Below, one piece after another: positions 1 to 8,925 of a stretch of 64,000 nt of DNA. The stretch is from Gammaproteobacteria bacterium (GTDB lineage: Bacteria > Pseudomonadota > Gammaproteobacteria > Steroidobacterales > Woeseiaceae). The stretch covers positions 1-64,000 of the forward strand of contig JAHZJK010000011.1 in the NCBI GenBank assembly GCA_022600955.1, in the 5' to 3' direction. The first letter of the stretch is position 1. Each line of letters starts with the position of its first letter. The notes under the pieces are model-generated. The model had not been told where the DNA came from and ran no database searches. It was given only the letters and a program-made list of their open reading frames with translations. The position numbers were made by a program, and so were the translations under genes.

Positions 1-2092
1 CCCGCATACGCGCGGCCACATCAATCTGTCGCTCTGAGCGCACTTTGAACGCTGCGTTTTTTGCATCCGAGCGGCCGGCAAAACGCTTATCCAGGGTTGC
101 CATCAGGCCATCAGTCATAAAGCGGCTACGCGCGCCGTAGACGTGTTTATCGCCATCCTTGCGTTGCTGGGTCACGTGATAACGCAATGGTGAAATCAGT
201 GACAACGACTGCTTCGCCCGCGTCATGGCGACGTACAACAATCGCCGCTCTTCCTCGATCATCTCCGGTTTGCCCGTCGCAAATTCCGACGGGAAATTGC
301 CATCGGAGACATTCAATACAAATACCGACTCCCACTCCTGTCCTTTTGCGGAATGCACTGTCGACAAAATAAGGTAATCCTCATCAAGCAACGGGTCGCC
401 CGCCAGGTCACCCGCCGCCGATGGCGGATCGAGTGTCAACTCGGTTAGAAAGCGTTCGCGCGTCGCGTACCGGCCAGAGACCTGCTCCAATTGTTCAAGA
501 TCAGCTTCTCGAGTATCAACGCCGTCGTAGATACGCTCGAGATGTGGCTGATACCAGCGACGAACCTGAGGCAGCTGCGACTGCCATCCTTCGTCGCCGG
601 ACTCTACCTGCGACAGACTTTCCAGCAACGTGCAGAAATCGGGCCACGCTTGTGCACAGGCAGCCGGTGCACGAAACTCTCGAAGCGTTGAGAAAAGATG
701 CTCGCCAACCGCAAGTTGTTCGAAACAACGACTGGCATTGGACGGCCCCATACCAGGCAGCAACTTGAGCACCCTGAATGCGGCGACGTCGTTTTTCGGG
801 TTTTCCGCCCACTTCAGAACCGACAGCATATCCTTGACGTGTGCGGCTTCCAGAAATTTCAGGCCGCCGTACTTTACGTAAGGAATGTTACGGCGCACCA
901 ACTCAAGCTCCAGGCGATCACTATGGTGTGAGCCACGAAACAAGACTGCCTGCTCTTTTAGCTCGATACCGAGTTCACGATTCTTCAGAATATTGTCAAC
1001 GACAAACTCGGCCTCGGCATCACCATCCTCGACTGTCACGTAGCGCGGCCTGGCACCGTCCTTGCGCTCAGAAAACAGATTTTTCCGGTAGTGCCGTTCG
1101 CTTTCTGCAATCAGGCAGTTTGCAGCATCCAGAACAGGTTGCGTCGAGCGATAGTTTTGCTCCAGCGTAATGACCTGCGCGGTCGGCATGAACTGGTCGG
1201 GAAAACCGAGAATGTTTTCCACTTCAGCTGCGCGAAACGAATAAATCGACTGCGCATCATCGCCAACAACCGTGACGCCACTCCCGTCAGGTTTCAGCGA
1301 ATTCAGGATATCGGACTGTACGCGGTTCGTGTCCTGGTATTCGTCGACCAGGACGTGATCGAACCAGGACCCGATCTCTTCGGCGAACTCGCCTTCGGCG
1401 ACCAGGTGTTTCCAGTACAACAACAGGTCATCGTAATCGAGCACCTGGCTATGTTGCTTGCGAAGGACGTAATGACGAAACAACTCTTTGAGTTCGTCCG
1501 CCCAGTCAGAACACCAGGGGTACGTCACATCAAGCGTATCTGACAGGCTTCCCTGCGTATTGACGCAACGAGAATAGATCGCCAGGCAAGTATCCTTTTT
1601 CGGGAATCGTCTGGCTGTACGTGTCAGCTTGAGTTCGTGACGCACGACATCCATTACGTCTGCGGCATCGCCTCGATCGAGAACCGAAAAACCCGGATCA
1701 AGACCGAGGTTGTGTGCATAGCGTCGCAACAGGCGATTGGCGATCGAATGAAATGTGCCAGACCACGGCAATCCGCCGGACGGCATCGCCTGTGCACCGG
1801 AGTGACGCGTCGCTTCGCGCACAATCGCTTCTACGCGACGAGTCATCTCCTGTGCCGCCCGACGCGTAAACGTCAACAGCAAAATCCGTTCAGGGCTCAC
1901 TCCGGAAACCACCAGGTGCGCTACACGGTGCGCCAGTGTCATTGTCTTGCCTGTCCCGGCACCGGCAATCACAAGTAGCGGGCCCGAGGCGAATGCAGCA
2001 CCGTCCTGTTGCGGCTCACCATACTCGGCCGCAAGGCGCTGCGCGGTATTCAGCGACGCAAGATGGTCAAAAGTCTGCTCTGCAAGCTGCAC
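1..2092 (-). CDS. UvrD/Rep-family ATP-dependent DNA helicase (3' end outside window)
   Basis: Superfamily 1A 3'-5' DNA helicase for unwinding DNA in repair or replication restart. Translating the minus strand from a GTG at 2092 gives 697 residues without a stop, running off the left edge. In order I read Walker A GAGTGKT near residue 45, the TFTRRAA motif Ia, Walker B DEYQDTN, motif III GDDAQSIYSFRAA, motif IV LEQNYRST, motif V STVHSAKGQEWESVFVL and motif VI EERRLLYVAMTRAK. These are the full set for UvrD/Rep/PcrA. The GTG is chosen because GAGGGG lies six bases upstream and because it is just downstream of a LexA box. It lies 57 bases behind the alpha/beta hydrolase gene on the same strand. 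The exact subfamily (UvrD, Rep or a UvrD-like paralogue) cannot be settled without the C terminus. Confidence 0.93.
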   Translation of the reverse strand, partial: MQLAEQTFDHLASLNTAQRLAAEYGEPQQDGAAFASGPLLVIAGAGTGKTMTLAHRVAHLVVSGVSPERILLLTFTRRAAQEMTRRVEAIVREATRHSGAQAMPSGGLPWSGTFHSIANRLLRRYAHNLGLDPGFSVLDRGDAADVMDVVRHELKLTRTARRFPKKDTCLAIYSRCVNTQGSLSDTLDVTYPWCSDWADELKELFRHYVLRKQHSQVLDYDDLLLYWKHLVAEGEFAEEIGSWFDHVLVDEYQDTNRVQSDILNSLKPDGSGVTVVGDDAQSIYSFRAAEVENILGFPDQFMPTAQVITLEQNYRSTQPVLDAANCLIAESERHYRKNLFSERKDGARPRYVTVEDGDAEAEFVVDNILKNRELGIELKEQAVLFRGSHHSDRLELELVRRNIPYVKYGGLKFLEAAHVKDMLSVLKWAENPKNDVAAFRVLKLLPGMGPSNASRCFEQLAVGEHLFSTLREFRAPAACAQAWPDFCTLLESLSQVESGDEGWQSQLPQVRRWYQPHLERIYDGVDTREADLEQLEQVSGRYATRERFLTELTLDPPSAAGDLAGDPLLDEDYLILSTVHSAKGQEWESVFVLNVSDGNFPSEFATGKPEMIEEERRLLYVAMTRAKQSLSLISPLRYHVTQQRKDGDKHVYGARSRFMTDGLMATLDKRFAGRSDAKNAAFKVRSERQIDVAARMR

Positions 2093-2111
2093 GGTCGCCC
2101 CTCGTAAAAGT

Positions 2112-2127
2112 CTGTATTTTTATACAG
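2112..2127 (-). promoter_or_regulatory. LexA (SOS) box upstream of the helicase gene
   Basis: The 16-base core CTGTATTTTTATACAG has the CTG-N10-CAG pattern of gammaproteobacterial SOS boxes with perfect 6-base arms; the minus strand extends it to TACTGTATAAAAATACAG, matching the E. coli consensus flank on one side. It ends 20 bases before the helicase GTG and overlaps a possible -10 (TATAAA, minus strand), the usual place for LexA repression. Binding is inferred. Confidence 0.75.
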
Positions 2128-2148
2128 TACTGGATATATTTACAAGGG

Positions 2149-3021
2149 TTAGGTGAGGAAATCTTCGATCAGCCCGGCCAATGCCACAGGCGCTTCGAAG
2201 TGAATCATATGCCCTGCGCCATCTATGACCCTGGACTCGCTGCGAGGAAACGGCAGCGACGCGGCACTCCCGAACTGCTCGGCAAAGCGACTGCGCCCGC
2301 CACTCACAAGCAGGATATCGGCAGCGATGTTGCACCAGCAGGCCTCGGCCTCGGCTCGACGATACAAAACCGGATTCGGTAGTCGGTGCGCCGAATCTGC
2401 TCGCAACCTTATCCTGCCGTCTTCACTTTGCTGCGCCCATTCATGCGCGACATACAAGGCACGATCTGCACCAATCTCCGGACTGCGTTTCGCGATACGC
2501 TTCGCAAGTGCGTCAAAACTGGCGTAGGTGGAAAAACCTGAATCCTCGTGCTCGGCCTCGATCCAGCTGCGATAGCGAAACGGGGCTTCGGCCGGGTCCG
2601 AATCCGGCAGGCCAAATCCTTCTACGTTAACGAAAGCCGAAACCCGTTCGGGAACGGTACCCGCATACAGGGACGCGATGTTCGCGCCCATGCTGTGGCC
2701 CACCAACGGAACGGCAGCATCCGGGGCGTAGTGCAGCAACAGAGCGTGCAAATCAGCAAGATAGTCGGGAAACCAGTAACCCTGGGCCCGCAACGCAGAC
2801 GCACCGAAGCCGCGCCAGTCCGGGGCGATGACTCGCCACCGCGGTGTCAGGGCGTCGACGACGAACTGAAAGGTAGCGCCAGTATCAGCCCAGCCATGCA
2901 GGTAAAACAGCAACGGAGCATCTGCATCACCCCACTCTGACACCGCATAGTCAACACCGCGAACAGGCAGGCGCGTGCATGTTCTTGGCAATACGATTTT
3001 GTAGCCAGTTTCATCAGTCAT
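2149..3021 (-). CDS. alpha/beta hydrolase
   Basis: 290-residue single-domain alpha/beta-hydrolase fold enzyme, cytoplasmic (no signal peptide). The nucleophile elbow GHSMG places Ser at residue 110; the oxyanion region is LHGWADTG (about 41-48) and the catalytic His is in GAGHMIHFEAP near the C terminus. DWRGFG around 68-73 is typical of the epoxide hydrolase/haloperoxidase/esterase branch. The substrate cannot be named from sequence. The helicase gene follows 57 bases downstream on the same strand but has its own LexA box, so co-transcription is possible but not required. Confidence 0.85.
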   Translation of the reverse strand: MTDETGYKIVLPRTCTRLPVRGVDYAVSEWGDADAPLLFYLHGWADTGATFQFVVDALTPRWRVIAPDWRGFGASALRAQGYWFPDYLADLHALLLHYAPDAAVPLVGHSMGANIASLYAGTVPERVSAFVNVEGFGLPDSDPAEAPFRYRSWIEAEHEDSGFSTYASFDALAKRIAKRSPEIGADRALYVAHEWAQQSEDGRIRLRADSAHRLPNPVLYRRAEAEACWCNIAADILLVSGGRSRFAEQFGSAASLPFPRSESRVIDGAGHMIHFEAPVALAGLIEDFLT

Positions 3022-3125
3022 TAAATTTTGTACCGGAGTGTGTTCGCGCTCATTACTATGTTACCGCAGGTCGTGTATAAACAGCGTTAAACAACAACTC
3101 CAAAGGAAAACAAGAAGAATCCGGT

Positions 3126-5486
3126 ATGACTCCCGAGATTGCACTCGTCCTCGGCATTTTGGTGATCTCGCTGATACTGTTTATCAGCGAAGTTATCCGT
3201 ATGGACCTTGTTGCGCTGCTCGTTCTCGGGGCTCTCGCAGTGACTGGCCTGGTCGATTCCAACCAGGCATTTGCCGGATTTAGAAACAGCGCGGTCATTA
3301 CTGTCTGGGCGATGTTCATTCTGAGCGAGGGTCTGACTCGAACCGGTATCGCCGATATTATTGGCCGCCAGGTCATGCGCTTTGGTGGAAATCGCGAAGT
3401 ACCGTTGATTTTTGTCATCATGGTCACAGGGGCCGTCCTGTCGGCATTCATGAATAACATCGGCGTCGCGGCCTTGATGTTGCCCGTCGTCGTTGAGGTT
3501 GCACGCCGTACCGGCATACCTGCCTCGCGCCTGCTGATGCCACTCGCGTACTCGACGCTGCTGGGCGGCCTAATGACCCTGATCGGCACGCCACCGAATC
3601 TGCTCATCAGCGAATCCCTGGTATTGAACGGCTACGAACCGTTTGCCTTGTTCGACTTTACGCCGATTGGTGGTGTCGTCATGGTCATTGGCGTGTTGTT
3701 TGTTGCCATTGTCGGGCGCTTCCTGCTACCCAAGGTCAGCGCCAAAGATGGTAAGCATGTCAGCCAAAGAAGCCTGCGCGCCCGCTACAAGCTGCAAGAA
3801 AGAACCTTCGTGATGCACGTTCCGATGGATTCAGTCCTGGTTGGCAAGACGCTCGCGGAAACGCGCATCGGCTCGTCAACGGGCCTGATCATACTGTCTC
3901 TGAGTCGACAGGCTCGCAGCGTGACATTGCCTGGGCGACAAACGCTGCTGCGTGGCGACGACAGGTTGCTGGTACAGGGTCGAATCGACCAGTTTCGTGA
4001 GTTGCGTCGCTGGAGTGACCTCGTCATAGAACGTGAGGCACCTGTTCTAAAGTCGATGGTTGCCGCAAAAGTTGTCTACGCAACGGTCACCGTCAAAGCT
4101 GGCTCACCGGTTGTTTCCGAGTTGATCCGACACGCTGCTTTCCGAACACGCTTTGATGTCGCTGTGGTTGGCATCATGCGTAAGGGCCGCTATCGACTAA
4201 CAAATCTTGCGTACGTACCTATCAAGGCGGGCGACCAGGTTCTTGTGCAAGGTGAAGTTGAGGCAGTCGCACAGCTTGATAAGTACTCCGACTTCGAAAA
4301 TATCGAGCCCTACTCGCCCGAGAAGCTTGCCGAGACGTTTCACACCGACGAACGCATGTTTGTCGTACGCGTGCCGAAAGACAGTGACCTGGTCGAAGAA
4401 ACGCTTAAGAAAAGCCGCCTCGCTGACGTTTTCGATTTCCGCGTCCTTGCTGTTTTTCGGGACGGCGAGCTGCGGGTGATGCCACGCGGTGACGAGGTTC
4501 TGCTGGGCGGCGACCTGCTGCTGATTGAAGGTCAGCAAAGCGATCTGGACGTTTTGCGAGGGCTGCAGGAGCTCGAGCTCGACACCAAGGGGCCAATGAC
4601 TACAGGTGCGTTCGAGTCAGAGCGCCTGACACTTATGGATGCGACACTCGATCCACGCTCATCGCTGAGCGGCATGACGGTTGGCGAACTTAACTTTCGC
4701 GAACGTTACGGTATCGAGCTCGCCGGTATCTGGCGCGAAGGCGAGACAATAGGTACTGAACTCGCCGACGAACGGCTCCAGGTTGGCGATGCGTTGTTGA
4801 TGCTCGGCCCACGCGATCGTTTGCAGCTCTTGTCGTCGGATTCAGACTTTCTGATACTGACACCGCTCGGCCAGAAGCCGCCTGATACCGGTCGTGCACC
4901 GCTCGCTGCTTTCATCATGTTCGCGGTCGTTGGCTCCGTAATGATGGGCTGGGCGCCGATTTCGGTCGCCGCTGTCATCGGCGGCACCATCATGGTTCTT
5001 ACTCGTTGTCTGAACATGGAGCAGGCCTACCGTTCAATTGACTGGCGTGCCATTTTTCTTATCGCGGGCATGTTGCCGCTGGGTACCGCCATGCAGGAAA
5101 CCGGGGCCGCCACCTACCTGGCGGGCCAGGTAATGGAGCTACTGGGCGATGCCGGACCATGGCCGGTGATAATGGGGCTTTATATCCTGACAGCCATGGC
5201 GACTATGATTATTCCGACTGCTGCACTGGTGGTTTTGATGTCGCCGATCGTGTTGTCGGCGATGCAAGACATGGGGTTGCAACCAGAAACCGCGATGATG
5301 GCTGTGGCCATGGCGGCGTCAGCAAGCTTTACGAGCCCCATATCGCACCCCGCAAACATCCTCGTAATGGGGCCGGGTGGCTATCGTTTTGTCGACTATC
5401 TTAAGGTGGGCGTGCCTCTGACAATCGTGGTGTTTGTTACAGTGATGGTCTTACTGCCCATACTCTGGCCACTGCAGGCCGTGTGA
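3126..5486 (+). CDS. SLC13-family permease with four internal RCK_C (TrkA-C) domains
   Basis: 786-residue inner-membrane transporter of the divalent anion:Na+ symporter (SLC13/ArsB-like) group. About 185 N-terminal residues form membrane segments and contain the GTPPNLL signature near residue 158. A long cytoplasmic insert (about 215-585) holds four RCK_C-like repeats, each ending in a GD..LLVQG or GD.LLLIEG motif. The C-terminal 190 residues return to membrane helices with a second SHPANILVMGPGG motif. This permease / TrkA-C / permease layout matches E. coli YfbS and algal SAC1-type sulfate-responsive transporters. RCK_C domains usually bind small ligands, so gating by a nucleotide or anion is an inference. 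The transported anion is unknown. Confidence 0.87.
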   Translation: MTPEIALVLGILVISLILFISEVIRMDLVALLVLGALAVTGLVDSNQAFAGFRNSAVITVWAMFILSEGLTRTGIADIIGRQVMRFGGNREVPLIFVIMVTGAVLSAFMNNIGVAALMLPVVVEVARRTGIPASRLLMPLAYSTLLGGLMTLIGTPPNLLISESLVLNGYEPFALFDFTPIGGVVMVIGVLFVAIVGRFLLPKVSAKDGKHVSQRSLRARYKLQERTFVMHVPMDSVLVGKTLAETRIGSSTGLIILSLSRQARSVTLPGRQTLLRGDDRLLVQGRIDQFRELRRWSDLVIEREAPVLKSMVAAKVVYATVTVKAGSPVVSELIRHAAFRTRFDVAVVGIMRKGRYRLTNLAYVPIKAGDQVLVQGEVEAVAQLDKYSDFENIEPYSPEKLAETFHTDERMFVVRVPKDSDLVEETLKKSRLADVFDFRVLAVFRDGELRVMPRGDEVLLGGDLLLIEGQQSDLDVLRGLQELELDTKGPMTTGAFESERLTLMDATLDPRSSLSGMTVGELNFRERYGIELAGIWREGETIGTELADERLQVGDALLMLGPRDRLQLLSSDSDFLILTPLGQKPPDTGRAPLAAFIMFAVVGSVMMGWAPISVAAVIGGTIMVLTRCLNMEQAYRSIDWRAIFLIAGMLPLGTAMQETGAATYLAGQVMELLGDAGPWPVIMGLYILTAMATMIIPTAALVVLMSPIVLSAMQDMGLQPETAMMAVAMAASASFTSPISHPANILVMGPGGYRFVDYLKVGVPLTIVVFVTVMVLLPILWPLQAV

Positions 5487-5520
5487 TGTATTTCTGTTTT
5501 CGAACGCAGGTGTTTACCGA

Positions 5521-6738
5521 GTGACTGATCAAATTGTAATCGCGGGCGCTGGCCATGCGGCCGGACAGGTCGTGGCAACGCTGAAACAACAAAAGTTTGC
5601 TGGCAGTATCATCTTGATTGGCGAGGAGCCCTACCTGCCATATCAACGGCCACCGCTTTCGAAAAAATTCCTCAGTGGCGAGATGCCTCCTGAGCGCCTG
5701 TACGTCAAACCAGCCAGCTTTTATGACGACCCGCAGATAGAGCTTCGGCTGGATACACGCGTTACCTCGATCGACCGAAACGAGCGTCGTATCATGACCA
5801 GCACTGACGACGGTATCCACTACGACAAACTCATCCTGGCACTGGGGTCACGGGTTCGGCGGATGGCGGTACCTGGCGCCGAACTCGCTGGAATACATTA
5901 CCTGCGCGAGATCGCCGATGTTGATGCCATTCGAGCCGAAATGGAACAGTATGAAAACCTCGTCATCGTCGGAGCAGGTTACATAGGCCTCGAAGTTGCA
6001 GCGGTTGCGAAGCAGGCAGGGCTCAACGTGACTGTCGTCGAAATGGCAGAGCGCGTAATGAGTCGCGTGGTTTCTACTGAAATATCCGACTTCTACCAAA
6101 TAGAGCACGCTGACAGAGGGGTTAATCTGCGGCTTGCGACTGGCATCAGCGCGTTTCGAGGCACCGACCGTATCGAGTCAGTTGAAACCAGCGACGGCGA
6201 GCAAATTGCGGCGGACTTTGTCGTCGTCGGCGTGGGAATCCTGCCTAATACGGAACTTGCGGCCGATGCTGGTCTGGTTGTTGACAACGGCATTGTAGTA
6301 GACGATCACTGCCAGACCAGCGACCCGGATATCTACGCGATAGGTGACTGCAGTGCACACCCGAATGCGATCTACGACCGGCAATTGCGGTTGGAGTCCG
6401 TACAAAACGCGCTGGAACAGGCGAAGACGGCCGCGAGCAATATTTGCGGCAAGGACGCTCACTACGATGAAGTACCCTGGTTCTGGTCCGATCAGTATGA
6501 TCTCAAGCTACAAATAGCCGGGCTGTCCGAAGGCTATGATGCCGTCGTGATACGCGGCAATCCTGCCGACCGTTCCTTTGCTTGTCTTTATTTGCGCGAC
6601 GGCGTGTTGATCGCTACCGATGCTGTGAATGCGCCACGCGAATTCGTGCAGTCAAAAGCACTTATCGCTGCGCGTGCCAGGGTCGATAGCGAGAAGCTTT
6701 CCGACAGCAGTGTTCAGCTGAAAGAAATGACAGGCTAG
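5521..6738 (+). CDS. FAD-dependent ferredoxin/rubredoxin reductase family protein
   Basis: 405-residue pyridine nucleotide-disulfide oxidoreductase fold, most like NAD(P)H:ferredoxin or rubredoxin reductases that feed cytochrome P450 or dioxygenase systems. The N-terminal FAD site is GAGHAAG at about 8-14, the second Rossmann motif for NAD(P)H is GAGYIGLEVA at about 150, and the FAD-closing YAIGDCSAH motif is near residue 277. A reductase C-terminal domain follows. No CxxC redox pair accompanies the Rossmann domains, so it is not a thioredoxin-type disulfide reductase. GTG start at 5521, 34 bases after the transporter. No ferredoxin or P450 gene is adjacent, so its partner is unknown. The stop codon overlaps the convergent neighbour by four bases. 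Confidence 0.85.
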   Translation: MTDQIVIAGAGHAAGQVVATLKQQKFAGSIILIGEEPYLPYQRPPLSKKFLSGEMPPERLYVKPASFYDDPQIELRLDTRVTSIDRNERRIMTSTDDGIHYDKLILALGSRVRRMAVPGAELAGIHYLREIADVDAIRAEMEQYENLVIVGAGYIGLEVAAVAKQAGLNVTVVEMAERVMSRVVSTEISDFYQIEHADRGVNLRLATGISAFRGTDRIESVETSDGEQIAADFVVVGVGILPNTELAADAGLVVDNGIVVDDHCQTSDPDIYAIGDCSAHPNAIYDRQLRLESVQNALEQAKTAASNICGKDAHYDEVPWFWSDQYDLKLQIAGLSEGYDAVVIRGNPADRSFACLYLRDGVLIATDAVNAPREFVQSKALIAARARVDSEKLSDSSVQLKEMTG

Positions 6739-7439
6739 TCTTGCGCAGACTGTTCTTCCGGATTAATTGACGGAAGTTCAATGGTCAGGCGCCCATCCGC
6801 TGCGACCGGACCTGTCTTAGCCGACCAGGCACGCACTATTAGAGATTCGACTGCTGGCATGATATTGCCTTGAAACTCTCCGCTGCCGCCGGTAACCCTG
6901 GCCGTCCCAAGCGCACCCGGGCCTGCTGTAACATTTCCTAGCCAGCTGCCCTTCCAGGCATTCGACGCGCTCCGATATGCAGGAAACACAACGTCGCGAA
7001 CGTACGTCCAATAGTTCTCACTTTGTTCGACGAAGAACCCGCCGCGTCCCGGCAAATACACATACCAGACACTGTCAACAAGCGCCTCCCCATTCAGCAA
7101 ACGGGTACGTTCCGAGGTTGATGAAAACTTGATCCCCAGCCCGACAGGCTGGTTGCGTGCATCGTGCAACAACGAGGCGACCGCGGACGTCTGTCGTATC
7201 GGCGCTTCCCAGAGCTGCAGTACTTTTTCCGGATGCGGAAGAATACGCGACTCACCATTGTTGGTATGCACGATGCTGTTCGCTGCGACTGCCGAATATG
7301 ACAGCGTCAGAGTCTGCGAGTCGGTAACCGAAATGGGTGACAAATTGCGGCTCTCAACGAAGGGATTGAGAATGACACCTGTAGCGAAGATTACGGCACC
7401 GACAACAAGGCCCAGAACCAGGCTAATGAGATATTTCAT
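6735..7439 (-). CDS. membrane-anchored hypothetical protein, tandem paralogue B
   Basis: 234 residues with one N-terminal hydrophobic segment (about 4-26) that could be a signal anchor, so the bulk is probably periplasmic. I do not recognise the family. Several short blocks recur in the preceding gene: DARN..VG near the middle, a YLPGRGGFF block corresponding to FPARGSLY there, a SGEFQG block and a final DGRLTIELP block. The two therefore look like diverged tandem copies. It overlaps the upstream copy by four bases (ATGA), indicating coupled translation. The tail is polar. No catalytic motif is evident. Confidence 0.7.
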   Translation of the reverse strand: MKYLISLVLGLVVGAVIFATGVILNPFVESRNLSPISVTDSQTLTLSYSAVAANSIVHTNNGESRILPHPEKVLQLWEAPIRQTSAVASLLHDARNQPVGLGIKFSSTSERTRLLNGEALVDSVWYVYLPGRGGFFVEQSENYWTYVRDVVFPAYRSASNAWKGSWLGNVTAGPGALGTARVTGGSGEFQGNIMPAVESLIVRAWSAKTGPVAADGRLTIELPSINPEEQSAQD

Positions 7440-8008
7440 TCGCTTGACTCCAGTTCACCCACGTATCGAGCTTGTAGTTCAATGCGCCCATCCGGCGCAT
7501 CGATATCATTCGACGTATCCGTTTTCCAACGTTCTGTCAGGGAGCCGTTGAGCCCGGCAAATTCTCGGGAACCCGCCCGGATCGCTCCGCTACGGAAGCC
7601 GCCTTCCTGCGCGGCTGGATCCATGTTGACATACAGGGAGCCCCTGGCCGGAAAATGCAAAACCCATTCAATAACGTCGGCGCCATCCTCCTGAGCTGCC
7701 ATCCGCGAGGCGACGCCTATGACACTGTCGCGCGCATTGCGAATCTTAAAGAGTTCCGCTCGCAATCCTGAAAACGGCTCTGCCGTCGGCCACTCCAGAC
7801 TTGCCGGTAGTTCACTGCCAGGCTCACTCGCGCCCGTCATGATGCGATCCATCGGCACATTGATATGGAACGCCTCAAAATTGCCGCCATTGGGAGCGAC
7901 TGAGATTATCGATGCCTCACGTTGCTGGTCGACGACCGGCAACGCATACAATGCGCCCGCCGCAGCCGCGATACCCAATAAAACACCGAGGAAGAATGTC
8001 TTAAGCAA
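7436..8008 (-). CDS. membrane-anchored hypothetical protein, tandem paralogue A
   Basis: 190-residue protein with an N-terminal hydrophobic segment (about 4-25) followed by an exported-looking domain. Family not recognised. It shares the ARDSVIG, FPARGSLY, SREFAG and DGRIEL blocks with the downstream gene, in the same order and spacing, although overall identity is low. It is first in a two-gene operon transcribed away from the sulfotransferase gene at 8186; the 178-base gap presumably holds both divergent promoters. The function is unknown; location at the membrane face of the periplasm is inferred only from the hydrophobic N terminus. Confidence 0.7.
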   Translation of the reverse strand: MLKTFFLGVLLGIAAAAGALYALPVVDQQREASIISVAPNGGNFEAFHINVPMDRIMTGASEPGSELPASLEWPTAEPFSGLRAELFKIRNARDSVIGVASRMAAQEDGADVIEWVLHFPARGSLYVNMDPAAQEGGFRSGAIRAGSREFAGLNGSLTERWKTDTSNDIDAPDGRIELQARYVGELESSE

Positions 8009-8185
8009 AACTGTTCACCATTCAAACAAAATGAGCCAAATCAGACTCTTGCCAGCCGAGTTTAGTTAAATTGGCGCGCCGAAACACGACACAGCAACGA
8101 AACTGTGACGAAGCGCACAAGATTGGCCCGGAAACCGCATAACGGTACAATTCCGGCCGTCTCGAATACAACTGGAATCACGACA

Positions 8186-8914
8186 ATGAGCAAGCCGATC
8201 TGCCTTTGGTCCGGTCCGCGAAACGTCTCGACTGCACTGATGTACAGCTTTGCAGAACTTGCGGAAATACGGGCCGTCGACGAACCACTGTATGGGCACT
8301 ATTTACGCGTCTCCGGCAGTGATCATCCTGGTCGTGACGAGATAGTCACGTCGATGAATTGTGACGGCGACGCAGTGATGACGTCTTTGTTAGAACAGCA
8401 GGATCAGGCAGATGGCAGTCGGCTGTTTTTGAAGCATATGGCACATCATCTTGTCGATCTGAGCCTCGAGTTTCTGACTCGCACTGACAACGTTTTCCTG
8501 ATTCGAGATCCGCGACAGATGCTGCCGTCCCTCACCATTCAACTTCCTGATGCAGGTCTGCCTGACACCGGCTTGCAGAGGCAATGGGAGCTCTATGTCC
8601 AGTTGGTCGAAAACGGACAACGTCCTGCGGTGCTGGATTCAAAACAACTGCTGCTCGACCCCGCAGGCGTCCTGCAAAAACTGTGCACCCACCTCGACTT
8701 GAGGTTTGATCCTGCCATGCTATCGTGGCGGCCCGGAGCGCGCGAAGAAGATGGAATCTGGGCGCCGCATTGGTATCACGCGGTACATCAGAGCACCGGA
8801 TTTTCGTCCTACGTTGAGAAGACGGACTTCCCCGAACATCTGCTGCCATTGTTGCAGGAATGCGAACCGTGGTACGAAAAACTCTATCAACATGCACTCC
8901 GCGCAGAAACATAA
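8186..8914 (+). CDS. sulfotransferase-like P-loop protein
   Basis: 242 residues beginning MSKPICLWSGPRNVSTAL. The SGPRNVSTALMYSF segment at about 9-22 fits the 5'-phosphosulfate-binding loop of PAPS-dependent sulfotransferases, and the FLIRDPRQMLPSL segment near residue 113 fits the 3'-phosphate-binding region. An upstream in-frame start (8105) exists, but the internal ATG begins exactly at the conserved fold. The next gene, a class IV aminotransferase, starts 11 bases after the stop. In plants I recall these two domains being fused in one polypeptide (branched-chain aminotransferase-like proteins), which supports a joint role. The sulfate acceptor is unknown, and a non-sulfotransferase role is possible. 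Confidence 0.8.
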   Translation: MSKPICLWSGPRNVSTALMYSFAELAEIRAVDEPLYGHYLRVSGSDHPGRDEIVTSMNCDGDAVMTSLLEQQDQADGSRLFLKHMAHHLVDLSLEFLTRTDNVFLIRDPRQMLPSLTIQLPDAGLPDTGLQRQWELYVQLVENGQRPAVLDSKQLLLDPAGVLQKLCTHLDLRFDPAMLSWRPGAREEDGIWAPHWYHAVHQSTGFSSYVEKTDFPEHLLPLLQECEPWYEKLYQHALRAET

Positions 8915-8925
8915 AGGATCAACAC

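Noticed and set aside
3056..3607. 183-residue minus-strand ORF opposite the start of the SLC13 transporter gene
   Set aside because: Antisense to conserved membrane segments; composition is Arg/Thr/Ser-rich with no motif, as expected for a shadow of a GC-rich gene.
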